From NCBI RefSeq assembly GCF_020622345.1, contig NZ_JACNMO010000021.1, positions 32,523 through 96,522 on the forward strand: a stretch of DNA of 64,000 nucleotides. The letters are read 5' to 3'. The first letter of the stretch is position 1, and every line of letters begins with the position of its first letter. The notes under the pieces are model-generated. The model was given only the letters and a program-made list of their open reading frames with translations. It ran no database searches and was not told where the DNA came from. Positions 9,319 through 18,217 of the stretch are shown one piece after another. Position numbers and translations under genes: made by a program. Source of the stretch: Roseobacter weihaiensis. Its GTDB lineage: Bacteria; Pseudomonadota; Alphaproteobacteria; Rhodobacterales; Rhodobacteraceae.

Positions 9319-10977
9319 ATGGCGGATCGGTTTCGAATTACTCTGGGTCAGTTGAACCCGACGGTCGGCGACTTGGCGGGAAATGCCGGGCTTGCCCGTA
9401 AAGCCTGGGAGGCCGGGCGTGATGCGGGGGCGGATCTGGTGGCGTTGCCCGAGATGTTCATCACCGGGTACAACGCGCAGGATTTATGGATGCGCCATGC
9501 GTTTCAGTTGGACGTGGCGCGGCACGTTGATGCGTTGGCGCAGGCCTGTGCCGAGGGGCCCGCGCTGGCCATTGGTGCGCCCTGGGTCGAGGGCGCCAAG
9601 CTTTACAACGCCTATTTGATCCTGAAGGGCGGGCGCATCGCCTCGCAGGTGCTTAAGCACCATTTGCCCAATGAGACAGTGTTCGACGAGGTGCGGATTT
9701 TCGACGCCGGGCCTTTGGGCGGGCCTTATTCGGTGGGCAACAGCCGCGTTGGCAGCCCGATTTGCGAGGATGCCTGGCATGAGGACGTCGCCGAGACCCT
9801 GGCTGAGACCGGGGCGGAGTTCCTGCTGGTGCCCAACGGGTCACCGTATAATCGTGGCAAATTCGAGGTTCGGCTCAATCACACCGTGGCGCGGGTGGTC
9901 GAGACTGGGCTGCCGCTGATCTATCTGAATATGGTGGGAGGCCAGGACGATCAGGTTTTTGATGGGGCGAGTTTCGCGCTGAACCCCGGTGGCGAGCTGG
10001 CGGTGCAGCTGCCGGCCTTTGATGAGATCGTGACCCATGTGGACCTCGCGCGCACTGACGCAGGCTGGCGTGTGGTGCTGGGCGAGAAGGCCGCGCACCC
10101 CGACGTTTGGGAGCAGGATTACCGGGTGATGGTGACCTCGCTGCGCGACTATTGCCGCAAAACCGGATTTGGCAAGGTCCTGCTGGGCCTGTCGGGAGGC
10201 GTGGATTCCGCGCTGGTGGCGGCGATTGCGGTGGACGCGCTTGGGGCGGACAACGTGCGCTGTGTGATGTTGCCCTCCGAGTACACGTCGCAGGCGTCCC
10301 TGGAAGATGCGGAGGCGGTGGCCAAGGCGTTGGGGTGCCGCTATGATTATGTGCCGATTTCCGGGCCTCGGGCGGCTGTGACCGAGGTGCTGGCGCCGCT
10401 CTTCGACGGGTTGCAGCCGGATCTGACGGAAGAGAACATTCAGTCGCGGCTGCGCGGTTTGTTGCTGATGGCGCTCAGCAACAAGTTCGGGGAGATGCTG
10501 CTGACCACCGGCAACAAGTCCGAAGTGGCCGTGGGCTATGCCACGATCTACGGCGATATGGCAGGCGGCTACAATCCGATCAAGGATCTCTACAAGACCC
10601 GCGTGTTCGAGACCTGCCGCTGGCGCAATCAGAACCACCGCGACTGGATGAAGGGACCGCAAGGCGCGGTGATTCCGCCGCGCGTGATTGACAAACCGCC
10701 CTCCGCCGAACTGCGGGCAGATCAACAGGACAGCGACAGCCTGCCGGATTATCCCGAGCTGGATACCATTCTGGAGATTCTCGTGGATCGGGATGGCTCC
10801 ATCGAGGATTGTGTCGCCGCCGGGATTGCGCGCGAGACCGCAAAACATATCGAACATCTGATCTACGTCAGTGAATACAAACGCTTTCAATCCGCCCCGG
10901 GGGCCCGGTTGACGAAGGGCGCGTTCTGGCTGGATCGTCGCTATCCGATCGTGAACCGTTGGCGCGATCCCTCCTGA
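9319..10977 (+). CDS. nadE: Glutamine-dependent NAD+ synthetase
   Basis: Converts nicotinate adenine dinucleotide to NAD+ with ATP, using ammonia released from glutamine. Two domains are visible. The N-terminal nitrilase-type glutaminase (about 1-265) shows the Glu-Lys-Cys triad: E45 in LPEMFITGY, K113 in LKHHLPNE and C149 in SPICEDAW. The C-terminal synthetase has the PP-loop LSGGVDSALVA (SGGVDS at 292-297) and the substrate-binding TTGNKSEVAVGYATIYGDMA. Length 552 is normal for the fused enzyme. It is monocistronic on the plus strand, 182 bp from the divergent MORN gene. Confidence 0.96.
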   Translation: MADRFRITLGQLNPTVGDLAGNAGLARKAWEAGRDAGADLVALPEMFITGYNAQDLWMRHAFQLDVARHVDALAQACAEGPALAIGAPWVEGAKLYNAYLILKGGRIASQVLKHHLPNETVFDEVRIFDAGPLGGPYSVGNSRVGSPICEDAWHEDVAETLAETGAEFLLVPNGSPYNRGKFEVRLNHTVARVVETGLPLIYLNMVGGQDDQVFDGASFALNPGGELAVQLPAFDEIVTHVDLARTDAGWRVVLGEKAAHPDVWEQDYRVMVTSLRDYCRKTGFGKVLLGLSGGVDSALVAAIAVDALGADNVRCVMLPSEYTSQASLEDAEAVAKALGCRYDYVPISGPRAAVTEVLAPLFDGLQPDLTEENIQSRLRGLLLMALSNKFGEMLLTTGNKSEVAVGYATIYGDMAGGYNPIKDLYKTRVFETCRWRNQNHRDWMKGPQGAVIPPRVIDKPPSAELRADQQDSDSLPDYPELDTILEILVDRDGSIEDCVAAGIARETAKHIEHLIYVSEYKRFQSAPGARLTKGAFWLDRRYPIVNRWRDPS

Positions 10978-11096
10978 TCTCGCGGGGACAGGAGACGCCC
11001 AATGCCGTTGAGAGATTTGCCGCGAACGCGGATGTGATGTGTCCAACCGCTCTTGCAGGTCTATGTTGACCCCCAACACACTACCGGAGACCACAG

Positions 11097-11903
11097 ATGC
11101 GCCGTTTAATCCTCCTCCTCAGTTTTGTCATGGCAGCACCGGCAGCCTTTGCCTGCGGGCCGAACAGCGATTGCATGGTCGCAGAGCGCCACTACCGGAT
11201 CGCAATGCCGCAGGAGCATGACGGCGCATCAAAGGTGCCTGCGATTGTCTTTGCACATGGGTTTCGCGGCTCTGCCCGCGGGGTGATGCGCAACATGTCT
11301 TTGCGCCGCTTGGCCTCTGAACTGGGGGCGGCGCTGATTGCGGTCAAATCCGACGGGCCCGGCTGGGATCTGCCGAATGGTCCCCGCACGATGGACAGTG
11401 ACGGATCGGCCGAGTTCGCTTATTTCGAAGCCGTCATGACGGATGTCGCCTCACGGTTTCCGATAGACGCGAGCAAGGTCATGGTCACCGGGTTCAGCGC
11501 CGGGGGGATGATGGTCTGGAACCTTGCCTGCGCGCGCCCACAGCAGTTTGCGGGCTTTGCGCCGATTGCCGGGACGTTCTGGCTTGAGCCACCGGTCGAC
11601 TGCGCGCAGCCCGTTGCAAGCCTGATCCACATCCATGGTGACGCGGACAAGACCGTGCCGTTACTGGGGCGCGCCATCGGGCCCACGAAACAGGGCAAGG
11701 TGCCCCAGGCTCTCGATATGTATGCGCGCTCTGGCGGGTTCGGTGCACCGGAGCGGGCGCAATACGATGGTCTGGCCTGCAAGGACCGCCGCAATGAACG
11801 CGGCGATCTGCTGTCGTTTTGCCTGTTTCAGGGCGGGCATTCGTTTCGAACCGAACACGTGCGCCATGCCTGGGACCAGCTGGTCAAGGCGGGCCGGCTT
11901 TAG
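11097..11903 (+). CDS. Secreted alpha/beta-hydrolase (PHB-depolymerase/LpqC-like esterase)
   Basis: A 268-residue secreted serine esterase. It has a signal peptide ending at AFA (MRRLILLLSFVMAAPAAFA), then an alpha/beta-hydrolase core: PAIVFAHGFRGSARG (oxyanion HG), the nucleophile elbow VTGFSAGGMMVWNLA (GxSxG, Ser in GFSAG) and a late Asp/His pair in HIHGDADKTVP and FQGGHSF. This pattern is that of the esterase_phb/LpqC family, whose members cut polyesters or feruloyl esters. The substrate here is open. Not obviously in an operon; it faces the metallo-hydrolase gene tail to tail. Confidence 0.85.
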   Translation: MRRLILLLSFVMAAPAAFACGPNSDCMVAERHYRIAMPQEHDGASKVPAIVFAHGFRGSARGVMRNMSLRRLASELGAALIAVKSDGPGWDLPNGPRTMDSDGSAEFAYFEAVMTDVASRFPIDASKVMVTGFSAGGMMVWNLACARPQQFAGFAPIAGTFWLEPPVDCAQPVASLIHIHGDADKTVPLLGRAIGPTKQGKVPQALDMYARSGGFGAPERAQYDGLACKDRRNERGDLLSFCLFQGGHSFRTEHVRHAWDQLVKAGRL

Positions 11904-11922
11904 GCCACCCTTACCGGTCAGG

Positions 11923-12852
11923 TTACAGCATCAGCTGGTAGCTGTGCGGGACGTAAACGAACCCGCTGTCGCGCGTCTCCACATAGCCCACACCCGGCCA
12001 GGGCATGTGATAGCCCACAAAGGCGACCTTGTCGGCGGCCAGCATATCGAGGATGCGGCGGCGCGTGGCGGCGGCGGCGGGTTTGTCCATGTCGAAACTG
12101 ACCTCCCAGTCGGGATGGCCCAGCGACCAGACGTAGTGGTTGGCGAAATCCGCCCCGAGGTAGAGCTGCGTGTCATCGGACTCGACCATGTAATTCATGT
12201 GACCCGGCGTGTGGCCAAAGGCGCCCATGGCTGTCAGTCCCGAGGCCACCGACCCACCATCTTCGATAAAGGTCATCTGGTCTGCAAAGGGTTCGACCTT
12301 GGCCTTGAAGTTATCGTTGTCCTGTTGCGCCCAGGCATCGTATTCCACCCGGCCCGTCACGTAGCGGGCGTTGGGGTATGTCGGGGTACCATCCTCCATC
12401 GTCATCCCGCCGATGTGATCGCCATGCATGTGTGTGATGACCACGACGTCGACCTGATCCGCCGTATACCCTGCCGCTTCAAGGGCAGCGGTGGTGCCTT
12501 CGCCGGACAGACCGGTATCGAACAGCACCAGTTCCGCGCCTGTGTTCACGACGGTGGGCGTAAAGAAGAACTGCGCCGCATCGGTCGGCAGGTTTGCGGC
12601 CGCCGAAACGCTTTTGAAGGTGTCGGCGTCCACGTTCAGCCCGAAAATGCTGTGCGGGTCTTTGCGCGGGACAGAGCCCGCAAGCAAGGTCGTCGCCTCA
12701 AAAGAACCGATTTTCAGCCGTTGGAAAGGAGCCACCTGAACACCCATCATGGGGGCGGCAGCACGTGTGGCACCCGCGGTTGCGGCGGCCAGCGGCAGCG
12801 CCGCAGCCCCGGCGAGGGCGGTGCGACGTGAAATCTTGGGCGATGAGGACAT
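11923..12852 (-). CDS. Tat-exported metallo-beta-lactamase-fold hydrolase
   Basis: A 309-residue protein with a twin-arginine signal (SRRTALAGAAALPLAAATAG) and an MBL-fold zinc hydrolase domain. The metal motif is THMHGDHIGG (HxHxDH); further ligands are in FGHTPGHMNYMVE and VGYHMPWPGVG. It resembles the quorum-quenching/AttM-like and glyoxalase-II-like branch of the superfamily, but the sequence does not fix the substrate. The ATG at 12852 is chosen because it begins the Tat signal; a longer in-frame reading extends back across the gltX promoter and is not credible. Divergent from gltX. Confidence 0.88.
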   Translation of the reverse strand: MSSSPKISRRTALAGAAALPLAAATAGATRAAAPMMGVQVAPFQRLKIGSFEATTLLAGSVPRKDPHSIFGLNVDADTFKSVSAAANLPTDAAQFFFTPTVVNTGAELVLFDTGLSGEGTTAALEAAGYTADQVDVVVITHMHGDHIGGMTMEDGTPTYPNARYVTGRVEYDAWAQQDNDNFKAKVEPFADQMTFIEDGGSVASGLTAMGAFGHTPGHMNYMVESDDTQLYLGADFANHYVWSLGHPDWEVSFDMDKPAAAATRRRILDMLAADKVAFVGYHMPWPGVGYVETRDSGFVYVPHSYQLML

Positions 12853-13026
12853 GGCAGGTCTCCTTTTTGACTCAATGCCAGAAACATAGCGTGCGGCAAG
12901 ATTTAAGCCATCAGAACTTTGCCCGCCTCGCGGGAAGTTCACCGCGGCGTGAAGAGCGTTCCAGCGAGAGGATTGCTGGACAAATCTGCCCCCCTGTGAC
13001 AACACCGCGCCAACAGGAGACACCAG

Positions 13027-14352
13027 ATGACCACCACCCGCTTTGCCCCGTCGCCAACAGGCTATATCCACATCGGAAACCTGCGCACTGCGCTGATGAA
13101 CTATCTGATTGCCCGCAAGGCAGGGGGCAGCTTCATCCTGCGGATCGATGACACCGACCCGGAGCGTTCCAAAGAGGAATACGTTGACGGGATCAAGCGC
13201 GATCTGGAATGGCTGGGGCTGCACTGGGACCGGGTGGACCGCCAGTCCGCGCGGCTCGACCTCTATGAGGCGGCCGCACAGAAATTGCGCGATATGGGCC
13301 GCTTCTATGAAGCTTTCGAGACCCCGACCGAGTTGGACCTCAAGCGCAAGAAACAGCTCAACATGGGCAAGCCGCCGGTTTATGACCGGGCGGCGCTGGC
13401 CCTGTCGGAGGCGGAGAAAGAGCGCCTGCGCGCCGAGCGGGGCAACGGCGTCTGGCGGTTCAAGCTGAACCATGCGCGGATCGAATGGGACGACGGCATT
13501 CTGGGCGATATCTCCATTGATGCCGCCTCCGTTTCCGATCCGGTGCTCATTCGCGGCGATGGTCAGGTGCTCTACACGCTGGCCTCCGTTGTGGATGATA
13601 CCGAAATGGGTGTGACCCATGTGGTGCGGGGCTCGGATCACGTCACCAACACGGCGACGCAAATCCAGATGATCGAGGCTTTGGGCGGCACCCTGCCTGT
13701 TTTTGCGCATCATTCCCTGCTGACCGGCCCGCAGGGCGAGGCGCTGTCCAAACGGCTCGGCACGCTGGCACTGCGCGATCTGCGCGCGCAAGGCGTGCAG
13801 CCGGCGGCTTTGCTGAGCCTGATGGCGCGACTCGGCTCAAGCGATCCGGTGGAGTTGCAGACCGATATGGCTGCCCTGATCGACGGTTTTGACATCAGCC
13901 ATTTCGGATCGGCACCGACGAAGTTCGACGCGGAGGACCTCTATCCGCTGACTGCACGGTATCTGTCCGGTCTGCCGCTGGAGGCTGTCGCGGAGGAGGT
14001 CTCGGCCGCCGGCGTGCCCGACGACAAAGCCGAGGAGTTCTGGGCGGTCACGCGCGAGAATATCAGAACTCTCAAGGATTTGGGCGGCTGGTGGACGCTG
14101 ATGCAGAACGGCGCAGAGCCGCAGATCGATGCCGAAGACGCGGATTTTGTCGCCGAAGCGCTGGCGCTTTTGCCGGAGCCCCCGTTTGACGCAGAAACCT
14201 GGAGCACCTGGACCGCAGAGGTCAAGGCGCAGACCGGGCGCAAGGGTCGCGGGCTCTTCATGCCGCTGCGCAAGGCACTGACCGGTCAGGCGCATGGGCC
14301 GGATATGTCCGCGCTGATGCCGCTTTTGCAAGTGGTCAAGGCAGGTCGGTGA
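13027..14352 (+). CDS. gltX: Glutamate-tRNA ligase
   Basis: Class I aminoacyl-tRNA synthetase charging tRNA-Glu (or, in its non-discriminating form, tRNA-Gln as well). The 441-residue product starts TTRFAPSPTGYIHIGNLRTA, containing the HIGH-type HIGN motif, and has the KMSKS-type ALSKRLG further on. TLASVVDDTEMGVTHVVRG is the conserved catalytic-domain segment. Many alphaproteobacteria carry two gltX copies; this may be one of two. The gene follows the divergent Tat-MBL gene by 174 bp and is followed by a MATE gene after 30 bp, probably one transcript. Confidence 0.95.
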   Translation: MTTTRFAPSPTGYIHIGNLRTALMNYLIARKAGGSFILRIDDTDPERSKEEYVDGIKRDLEWLGLHWDRVDRQSARLDLYEAAAQKLRDMGRFYEAFETPTELDLKRKKQLNMGKPPVYDRAALALSEAEKERLRAERGNGVWRFKLNHARIEWDDGILGDISIDAASVSDPVLIRGDGQVLYTLASVVDDTEMGVTHVVRGSDHVTNTATQIQMIEALGGTLPVFAHHSLLTGPQGEALSKRLGTLALRDLRAQGVQPAALLSLMARLGSSDPVELQTDMAALIDGFDISHFGSAPTKFDAEDLYPLTARYLSGLPLEAVAEEVSAAGVPDDKAEEFWAVTRENIRTLKDLGGWWTLMQNGAEPQIDAEDADFVAEALALLPEPPFDAETWSTWTAEVKAQTGRKGRGLFMPLRKALTGQAHGPDMSALMPLLQVVKAGR

Positions 14353-14382
14353 CCAGACTGCTGCGTGCCATAGGCAAGGTCC

Positions 14383-15780
14383 ATGGCTGAGCCGCAGGCG
14401 AAATTCCTGACCGGCAATCTCTTTCGTCACATCACCGTGATGTCGCTGACCTCCTCTGTGGGATTGATGGCGATCTTTGCCGTCGATTTTGTCGATATGA
14501 TCTTTATCGCCATGCTGGGCAAAGCCGAGCTGGCCGCCGCCGTGGGATATGCCGCCACGGTGCTGTTTTTCACGACCTCCTTTGGCATTGGCATGGCGAT
14601 TGCCGCAGGCGCACTGGTGGCGCGGGCGCTGGGGGAAGGCGACGCGCAGCTGGCGCAGGAGCGGCACACTCATGCGCTGACTTATGGCGTGGTGTTCGGC
14701 ATTGTCTTTTCGGCGCTGGTCTGGATGAATCTGGAGCCCGTTGTGGCGCTTTTGGGAGCCACGGGGCGGACGGCAACACTGGCGGTGCAGTATTTGCAGA
14801 TCGTCGTGCCGAGCCTGCCGTTTCTGATGGTCGGGATGATGGGCGGCGCCATCCTGCGTGCGCATGGGGATGCGCGCCGCGCGATGATGGCCACCATCTG
14901 GGCGGGGCTTGTCAATGCGGTGCTGGATCCGATCCTGATCTTTGGCCTCAACCTGGAACTGACCGGTGCGGCGCTGGCCTCCGTGGCGGCTCGGATTGTA
15001 ATTGCGGTGACCGCGCTGATGCCGATTGTCAAACACTACGGCGGGATCGGGCGGCCGCGTTTGGGCGGGATGATCCGTGATCTGCCGCCCATCGCAGCCA
15101 TCGCGTTTCCGGCGATCCTGACCCAATTGGCCACCCCCGTCGGCCAGGCCATCGTCACCCGTGCCATGGCGGAATTCGGCGAGGCAGCCGTTGCCGGGAT
15201 GGCCATCGTCGGGCGCCTCAGCCCGCTGGCCTTTGGTGTGATCTTTGCGCTTTCGGGCGCGGTTGGACCGATCCTTGGCCAGAATTTCGGCGCGCGCAAC
15301 TTTGACCGGGTGCGCGCGGGGCTGCAATCCGCGGTGCTCTTTACCGGGCTCGTGATCGTCATTGTCTCTGCCGCTCTGTTTGCCCTGCGGTCCCCGATTG
15401 CTGATCTTTTCAGCGCTACCGGCATCACCCGTGAAATGGTCTACCTCTTTTGTGGACCGCTGTCGCTTTTGTTCTTTTTCAATGGGGTCCTGTTTGTTGC
15501 CAATGCGACCTTCAACAACCTGGGCCACCCGTTTTATTCGACCTTCCTCAACTGGGGTCGCAACACGGTCGGGATGGTCCCGCTGGTGCTGCTGGGAGCG
15601 GGGCTTTTCGGGGCACAGGGCGTGCTGGTGGGTCAAGCGCTGGCGGGGGTGCTCTTTGGCGGTCTGGCCTGGGTGCTGGCGCGCCGGGTGATTGCGCGCG
15701 CCGGACAGGACATGCCCACCGCCCCGTCAGAATTTGGGCGGCAGGGTCGCCTCATGTCGTTGCTGTACCTGCGCCGATAG
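14383..15780 (+). CDS. MATE-family multidrug/Na+-coupled efflux transporter
   Basis: A 465-residue membrane protein with about 12 hydrophobic segments in two homologous halves, the hallmark of MATE exporters that expel cationic drugs or metabolites using ion gradients. The first half carries SVGLMAIFAVDFVDMIFIAM and the second PAILTQLATPVGQAIVTRAM, repeated-motif positions of the family. It follows gltX by 30 bp. Its last 54 bases overlap the 3' end of the opposing gamma-glutamylcyclotransferase gene. The cargo is unknown. Confidence 0.9.
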   Translation: MAEPQAKFLTGNLFRHITVMSLTSSVGLMAIFAVDFVDMIFIAMLGKAELAAAVGYAATVLFFTTSFGIGMAIAAGALVARALGEGDAQLAQERHTHALTYGVVFGIVFSALVWMNLEPVVALLGATGRTATLAVQYLQIVVPSLPFLMVGMMGGAILRAHGDARRAMMATIWAGLVNAVLDPILIFGLNLELTGAALASVAARIVIAVTALMPIVKHYGGIGRPRLGGMIRDLPPIAAIAFPAILTQLATPVGQAIVTRAMAEFGEAAVAGMAIVGRLSPLAFGVIFALSGAVGPILGQNFGARNFDRVRAGLQSAVLFTGLVIVIVSAALFALRSPIADLFSATGITREMVYLFCGPLSLLFFFNGVLFVANATFNNLGHPFYSTFLNWGRNTVGMVPLVLLGAGLFGAQGVLVGQALAGVLFGGLAWVLARRVIARAGQDMPTAPSEFGRQGRLMSLLYLRR

Positions 15781-16317
15781 GCGGTCGAGGTTCTCGTTCA
15801 CAAGCTCGGTCTGGCGGCGTGTCAGCTTCTGGTGACGCGGGTAGACCGGATCCGCGCGATCATCGAGGATTGTTGTGTGCCAGTTGTCGGTCGTGTCAAA
15901 GAAGTGCTGCACGCCGTCTTCGCCGTACACCTCATCAAATCCCTGCACGACAACATCCAGATAGCTGAGCAGGATCATATGGCTGTCGTTTTCCCGGACA
16001 TGTTCCGGCTCCACGGCATAAACAGCGATGTCTGCTGTGCGGGGCAGGGCGTGGTTTACGTGCTCTGACGCAGGCAGGCGCGCATAGCCGCCTTCGCGTG
16101 CATCAAGGGCGGCCCAATCCGCGCCGGGCACAGCCGCAATCAACCCCTGAATGCTGTGGCCGGGCGCGGGCACACCAGACAGCAACACCACGCCGTAGCG
16201 CCGGGTGGCCACCCAGGCCCTGCGCCACCCGTTCAGCGTTGCGGGCCGCGGGTCCGGGTAATCATGGCTCTTGGTGTTCACAAGGCTGCCGTAGCCAAAG
16301 AAATAAGGATCTTTCAT
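15727..16317 (-). CDS. Gamma-glutamylcyclotransferase-like protein (ChaC/GGCT fold)
   Basis: A 196-residue protein with the N-terminal YFFGYGSLVN signature of the GGCT fold (the glycine-rich loop that binds gamma-glutamyl substrates). Family members cleave gamma-glutamyl groups from glutathione or amines to give 5-oxoproline. EGGYARLPASEHVN supplies the conserved glutamate/tyrosine region expected at the active site. The ATG at 16317 is preferred; an in-frame TTG at 16350 would add 11 residues not seen in the family core. The gene reads leftward, away from the glycine riboswitch, and overlaps the MATE gene end by 54 bp. Confidence 0.8.
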   Translation of the reverse strand: MKDPYFFGYGSLVNTKSHDYPDPRPATLNGWRRAWVATRRYGVVLLSGVPAPGHSIQGLIAAVPGADWAALDAREGGYARLPASEHVNHALPRTADIAVYAVEPEHVRENDSHMILLSYLDVVVQGFDEVYGEDGVQHFFDTTDNWHTTILDDRADPVYPRHQKLTRRQTELVNENLDRLSAQVQQRHEATLPPKF

Positions 16318-16420
16318 CAGGGACTCATCTGCCGCATCCTCTGCAGTCAATCATGTGGCGCAAAGAGCCACAAGGGGACTTGACCACGCGACGGGCTGCG
16401 GCATACCGTGAGGCAACTCT

Positions 16421-16566
16421 CTCACGGGAGAACTGGCAAATGCCGGTGCCGAAGGAGCAACCGCCCCGGAAACTCTCAGGCAAACGGACCGTGAGGCAGT
16501 AAGGACTCTGGAGAGAGGTGCCACGCACCCGCCGAAGGGATAACGATCTCAGGCGAAAAGACAGAG
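16421..16566 (+). promoter_or_regulatory. Tandem glycine riboswitch upstream of gcvT
   Basis: Two glycine aptamers lie back to back ahead of the gcv operon. Aptamer I: P1 stem CTCACGG (16421-16427) with CCGTGAG (16489-16495), containing the conserved GCCGAAGGAGCAA (from 16448) and ACTCTCAGGCAAA core. Aptamer II: P1 CTCTG (16506-16510) with CAGAG (16562-16566), containing CGCCGAAGGGATAA (from 16530) and ATCTCAGGCGAAAAGACAG. The linker is 10 bases. This is the known gcvT-type riboswitch, in which glycine binding normally turns on glycine-cleavage genes. No intrinsic terminator is obvious between aptamer II and gcvT, so the output may be translational. Confidence 0.95.
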
Positions 16567-16651
16567 GGGGCATTCACGCGTGGCTGGCAAGCTATGCACA
16601 GGATGTCGATGTTTTGCCCAAAAGCTGCAGCGGCCAGAGGTTGGAGACCGG

Positions 16652-17776
16652 ATGAGCGATTTCGCAACGACACCGCTTTTTGCAATGCATGAGGCGATGG
16701 GGGCCAAGATGGTGCCTTTCGCAGGCTACAGCATGCCGGTGCAATACCCGATGGGGGTGCTCAAGGAACATCTGCACACCCGCACCTCGGCAGGATTGTT
16801 CGATGTGTCGCACATGGGACAGGTCAGGCTCTCTGGTCCGTCCTGGGAGGCCGTCGCGCTGGCGTTCGAGGCTTTGGTGCCCTGCGATGTGCTCGGACTG
16901 GCAGAGGGGCGGCAGCGCTACGGCTTTTTTACCAACGGCGCGGGCGGCATCGAGGATGATTTGATGTTTGCGCGCCGAGGAGATGATCTTTTCTTGGTCG
17001 TGAACGCTGCCCGGAAAGCGGATGACCTGGCCCGGATGCAGACCGCCTTGCCGGATGAGATCACCGTGACCGAGTTGAAAGACCGTGCGCTGATTGCGTT
17101 GCAAGGGCCTGTTGCGGGCAATGTTGTCGCGACGCTCGATCCGCGCGCGGGTCAGATGCGGTTTATGGATGTGGCTGATCTTGATCTAAGCGGGCATGCG
17201 GTCTGGGCTTCGCGCTCGGGGTACACCGGCGAGGATGGGTTCGAGATTTCCGTTCCGGCCGAGGAGGCCGAAGCGCTGGCCCGTCGGCTGATCGGGGATG
17301 CGGATGTGGCTCCGATTGGCCTGGGGGCTCGCGACTCCCTGCGGCTTGAGGCGGGCCTGTGCCTTTATGGTCATGACATCGACGAAACGACCAGCCCGCT
17401 GGCTGCGGGCTTGGGCTGGGCGATCCAGAAGACCCGCCGCCCCGGCGGCGTGCGTGCCGGCGGGTTTCCCGGCGCAGAGGCGGTGTTTGCGGAAATCGAG
17501 CAGGGCCCGGAACGTGTGCGCGTCGGCTTGCAGCCCGAAGAGCGCGCGCCCATGCGCGAAGGCGTCTCCCTTTTTGATGCGGAAGCGGCAAGTGCGCCCA
17601 TCGGTACCGTGACCTCGGGTGGTTTTGGCCCGTCGGTGCAGGGGCCAATTTCGATGGGCTATGTGGCAGCGCCTCTCGCAGGGTCCGGTACCGCGCTCTG
17701 GGGCGAGGTGCGCGGCAAAAGGTTGGCCGTAAGGGTGGTGGACCTGCCCTTTGTTCCTGCGCGGTTCAAAAGATAA
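16652..17776 (+). CDS. gcvT: Glycine cleavage system T protein (aminomethyltransferase)
   Basis: Transfers the methylene group from aminomethyl-lipoyl-GcvH to tetrahydrofolate, releasing ammonia. The 374-residue product contains the folate-binding segments LFDVSHMGQVRLSG and SRSGYTGEDGFEISVPAEEA (YTGEDG), and ends with the C-terminal barrel GTVTSGGFGPSVQGPISMGY. The ATG at 16652 is taken because it gives the usual MSDFATTPLFAMHEAMGAKM N-terminus; an upstream in-frame start would lie inside the riboswitch-to-gene spacer. First gene of gcvT-gcvH-gcvP, 85 bp after the riboswitch. Confidence 0.96.
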   Translation: MSDFATTPLFAMHEAMGAKMVPFAGYSMPVQYPMGVLKEHLHTRTSAGLFDVSHMGQVRLSGPSWEAVALAFEALVPCDVLGLAEGRQRYGFFTNGAGGIEDDLMFARRGDDLFLVVNAARKADDLARMQTALPDEITVTELKDRALIALQGPVAGNVVATLDPRAGQMRFMDVADLDLSGHAVWASRSGYTGEDGFEISVPAEEAEALARRLIGDADVAPIGLGARDSLRLEAGLCLYGHDIDETTSPLAAGLGWAIQKTRRPGGVRAGGFPGAEAVFAEIEQGPERVRVGLQPEERAPMREGVSLFDAEAASAPIGTVTSGGFGPSVQGPISMGYVAAPLAGSGTALWGEVRGKRLAVRVVDLPFVPARFKR

Positions 17777-17791
17777 AACAGGAGATCGAGA

Positions 17792-18151
17792 ATGAAATTT
17801 ACCGAAGAACATGAGTGGTTGCGCGTCGATGGTGACGAGATCGTTGTGGGCATCACCACCCATGCCGCCGAGCAGTTGGGCGATGTGGTCTTTATCGAAC
17901 TGCCCGACGAAGGGGTCACCGTCAGCAAGGACGACGAGGTTGTTGTCATCGAAAGTGTCAAGGCCGCAAGTGATATCCTTGCCCCCCTGGACGGCGAAAT
18001 TACCGAGGTCAACACCGCGCTGACCGACAACCCGGCAGCGGTGAATGACGACCCGCAGGGCGAGGCCTGGTTTTTCAAGATGACGGCAAGCGATCCGTCA
18101 CAAATGGAAGATTACATGGACGAGGCCACCTACCAGAAGTTCATTGCCTGA
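17792..18151 (+). CDS. gcvH: Glycine cleavage system H protein
   Basis: The lipoyl carrier that shuttles the aminomethyl intermediate between GcvP, GcvT and dihydrolipoamide dehydrogenase. The 119-residue product is a single lipoyl domain; the lipoylated lysine is K57 in VVIESVKAASDILAPLDGE. Length and the C-terminal EAWFFKM segment fit the family. It begins 15 bp after gcvT with a GGAG-type ribosome site, so it shares the riboswitch-controlled transcript. Confidence 0.97.
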   Translation: MKFTEEHEWLRVDGDEIVVGITTHAAEQLGDVVFIELPDEGVTVSKDDEVVVIESVKAASDILAPLDGEITEVNTALTDNPAAVNDDPQGEAWFFKMTASDPSQMEDYMDEATYQKFIA

Positions 18152-18217
18152 CGCCATTGCGCAGCCGTACCGGGTTTTTGAGGCCCTCGTGACAGGGCGA
18201 GCACAAGGAAGACAAAG

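Noticed and set aside
9841..11094. 417-codon minus-strand frame opposite nadE
   Set aside because: Antisense to a full-length NAD synthetase with all catalytic motifs; composition is that of a shadow frame.
12853..13791. N-terminal extension of the Tat-MBL gene across gltX
   Set aside because: The Tat signal begins at 12852 and the extension is antisense to gltX, so it is a chance open frame.
13837..15636. 599-codon open frame on the minus strand opposite gltX/MATE
   Set aside because: Its translation is Gln/His/Arg-rich with no domain, and the opposite strand encodes a clear MATE transporter; a GC-rich antisense shadow.
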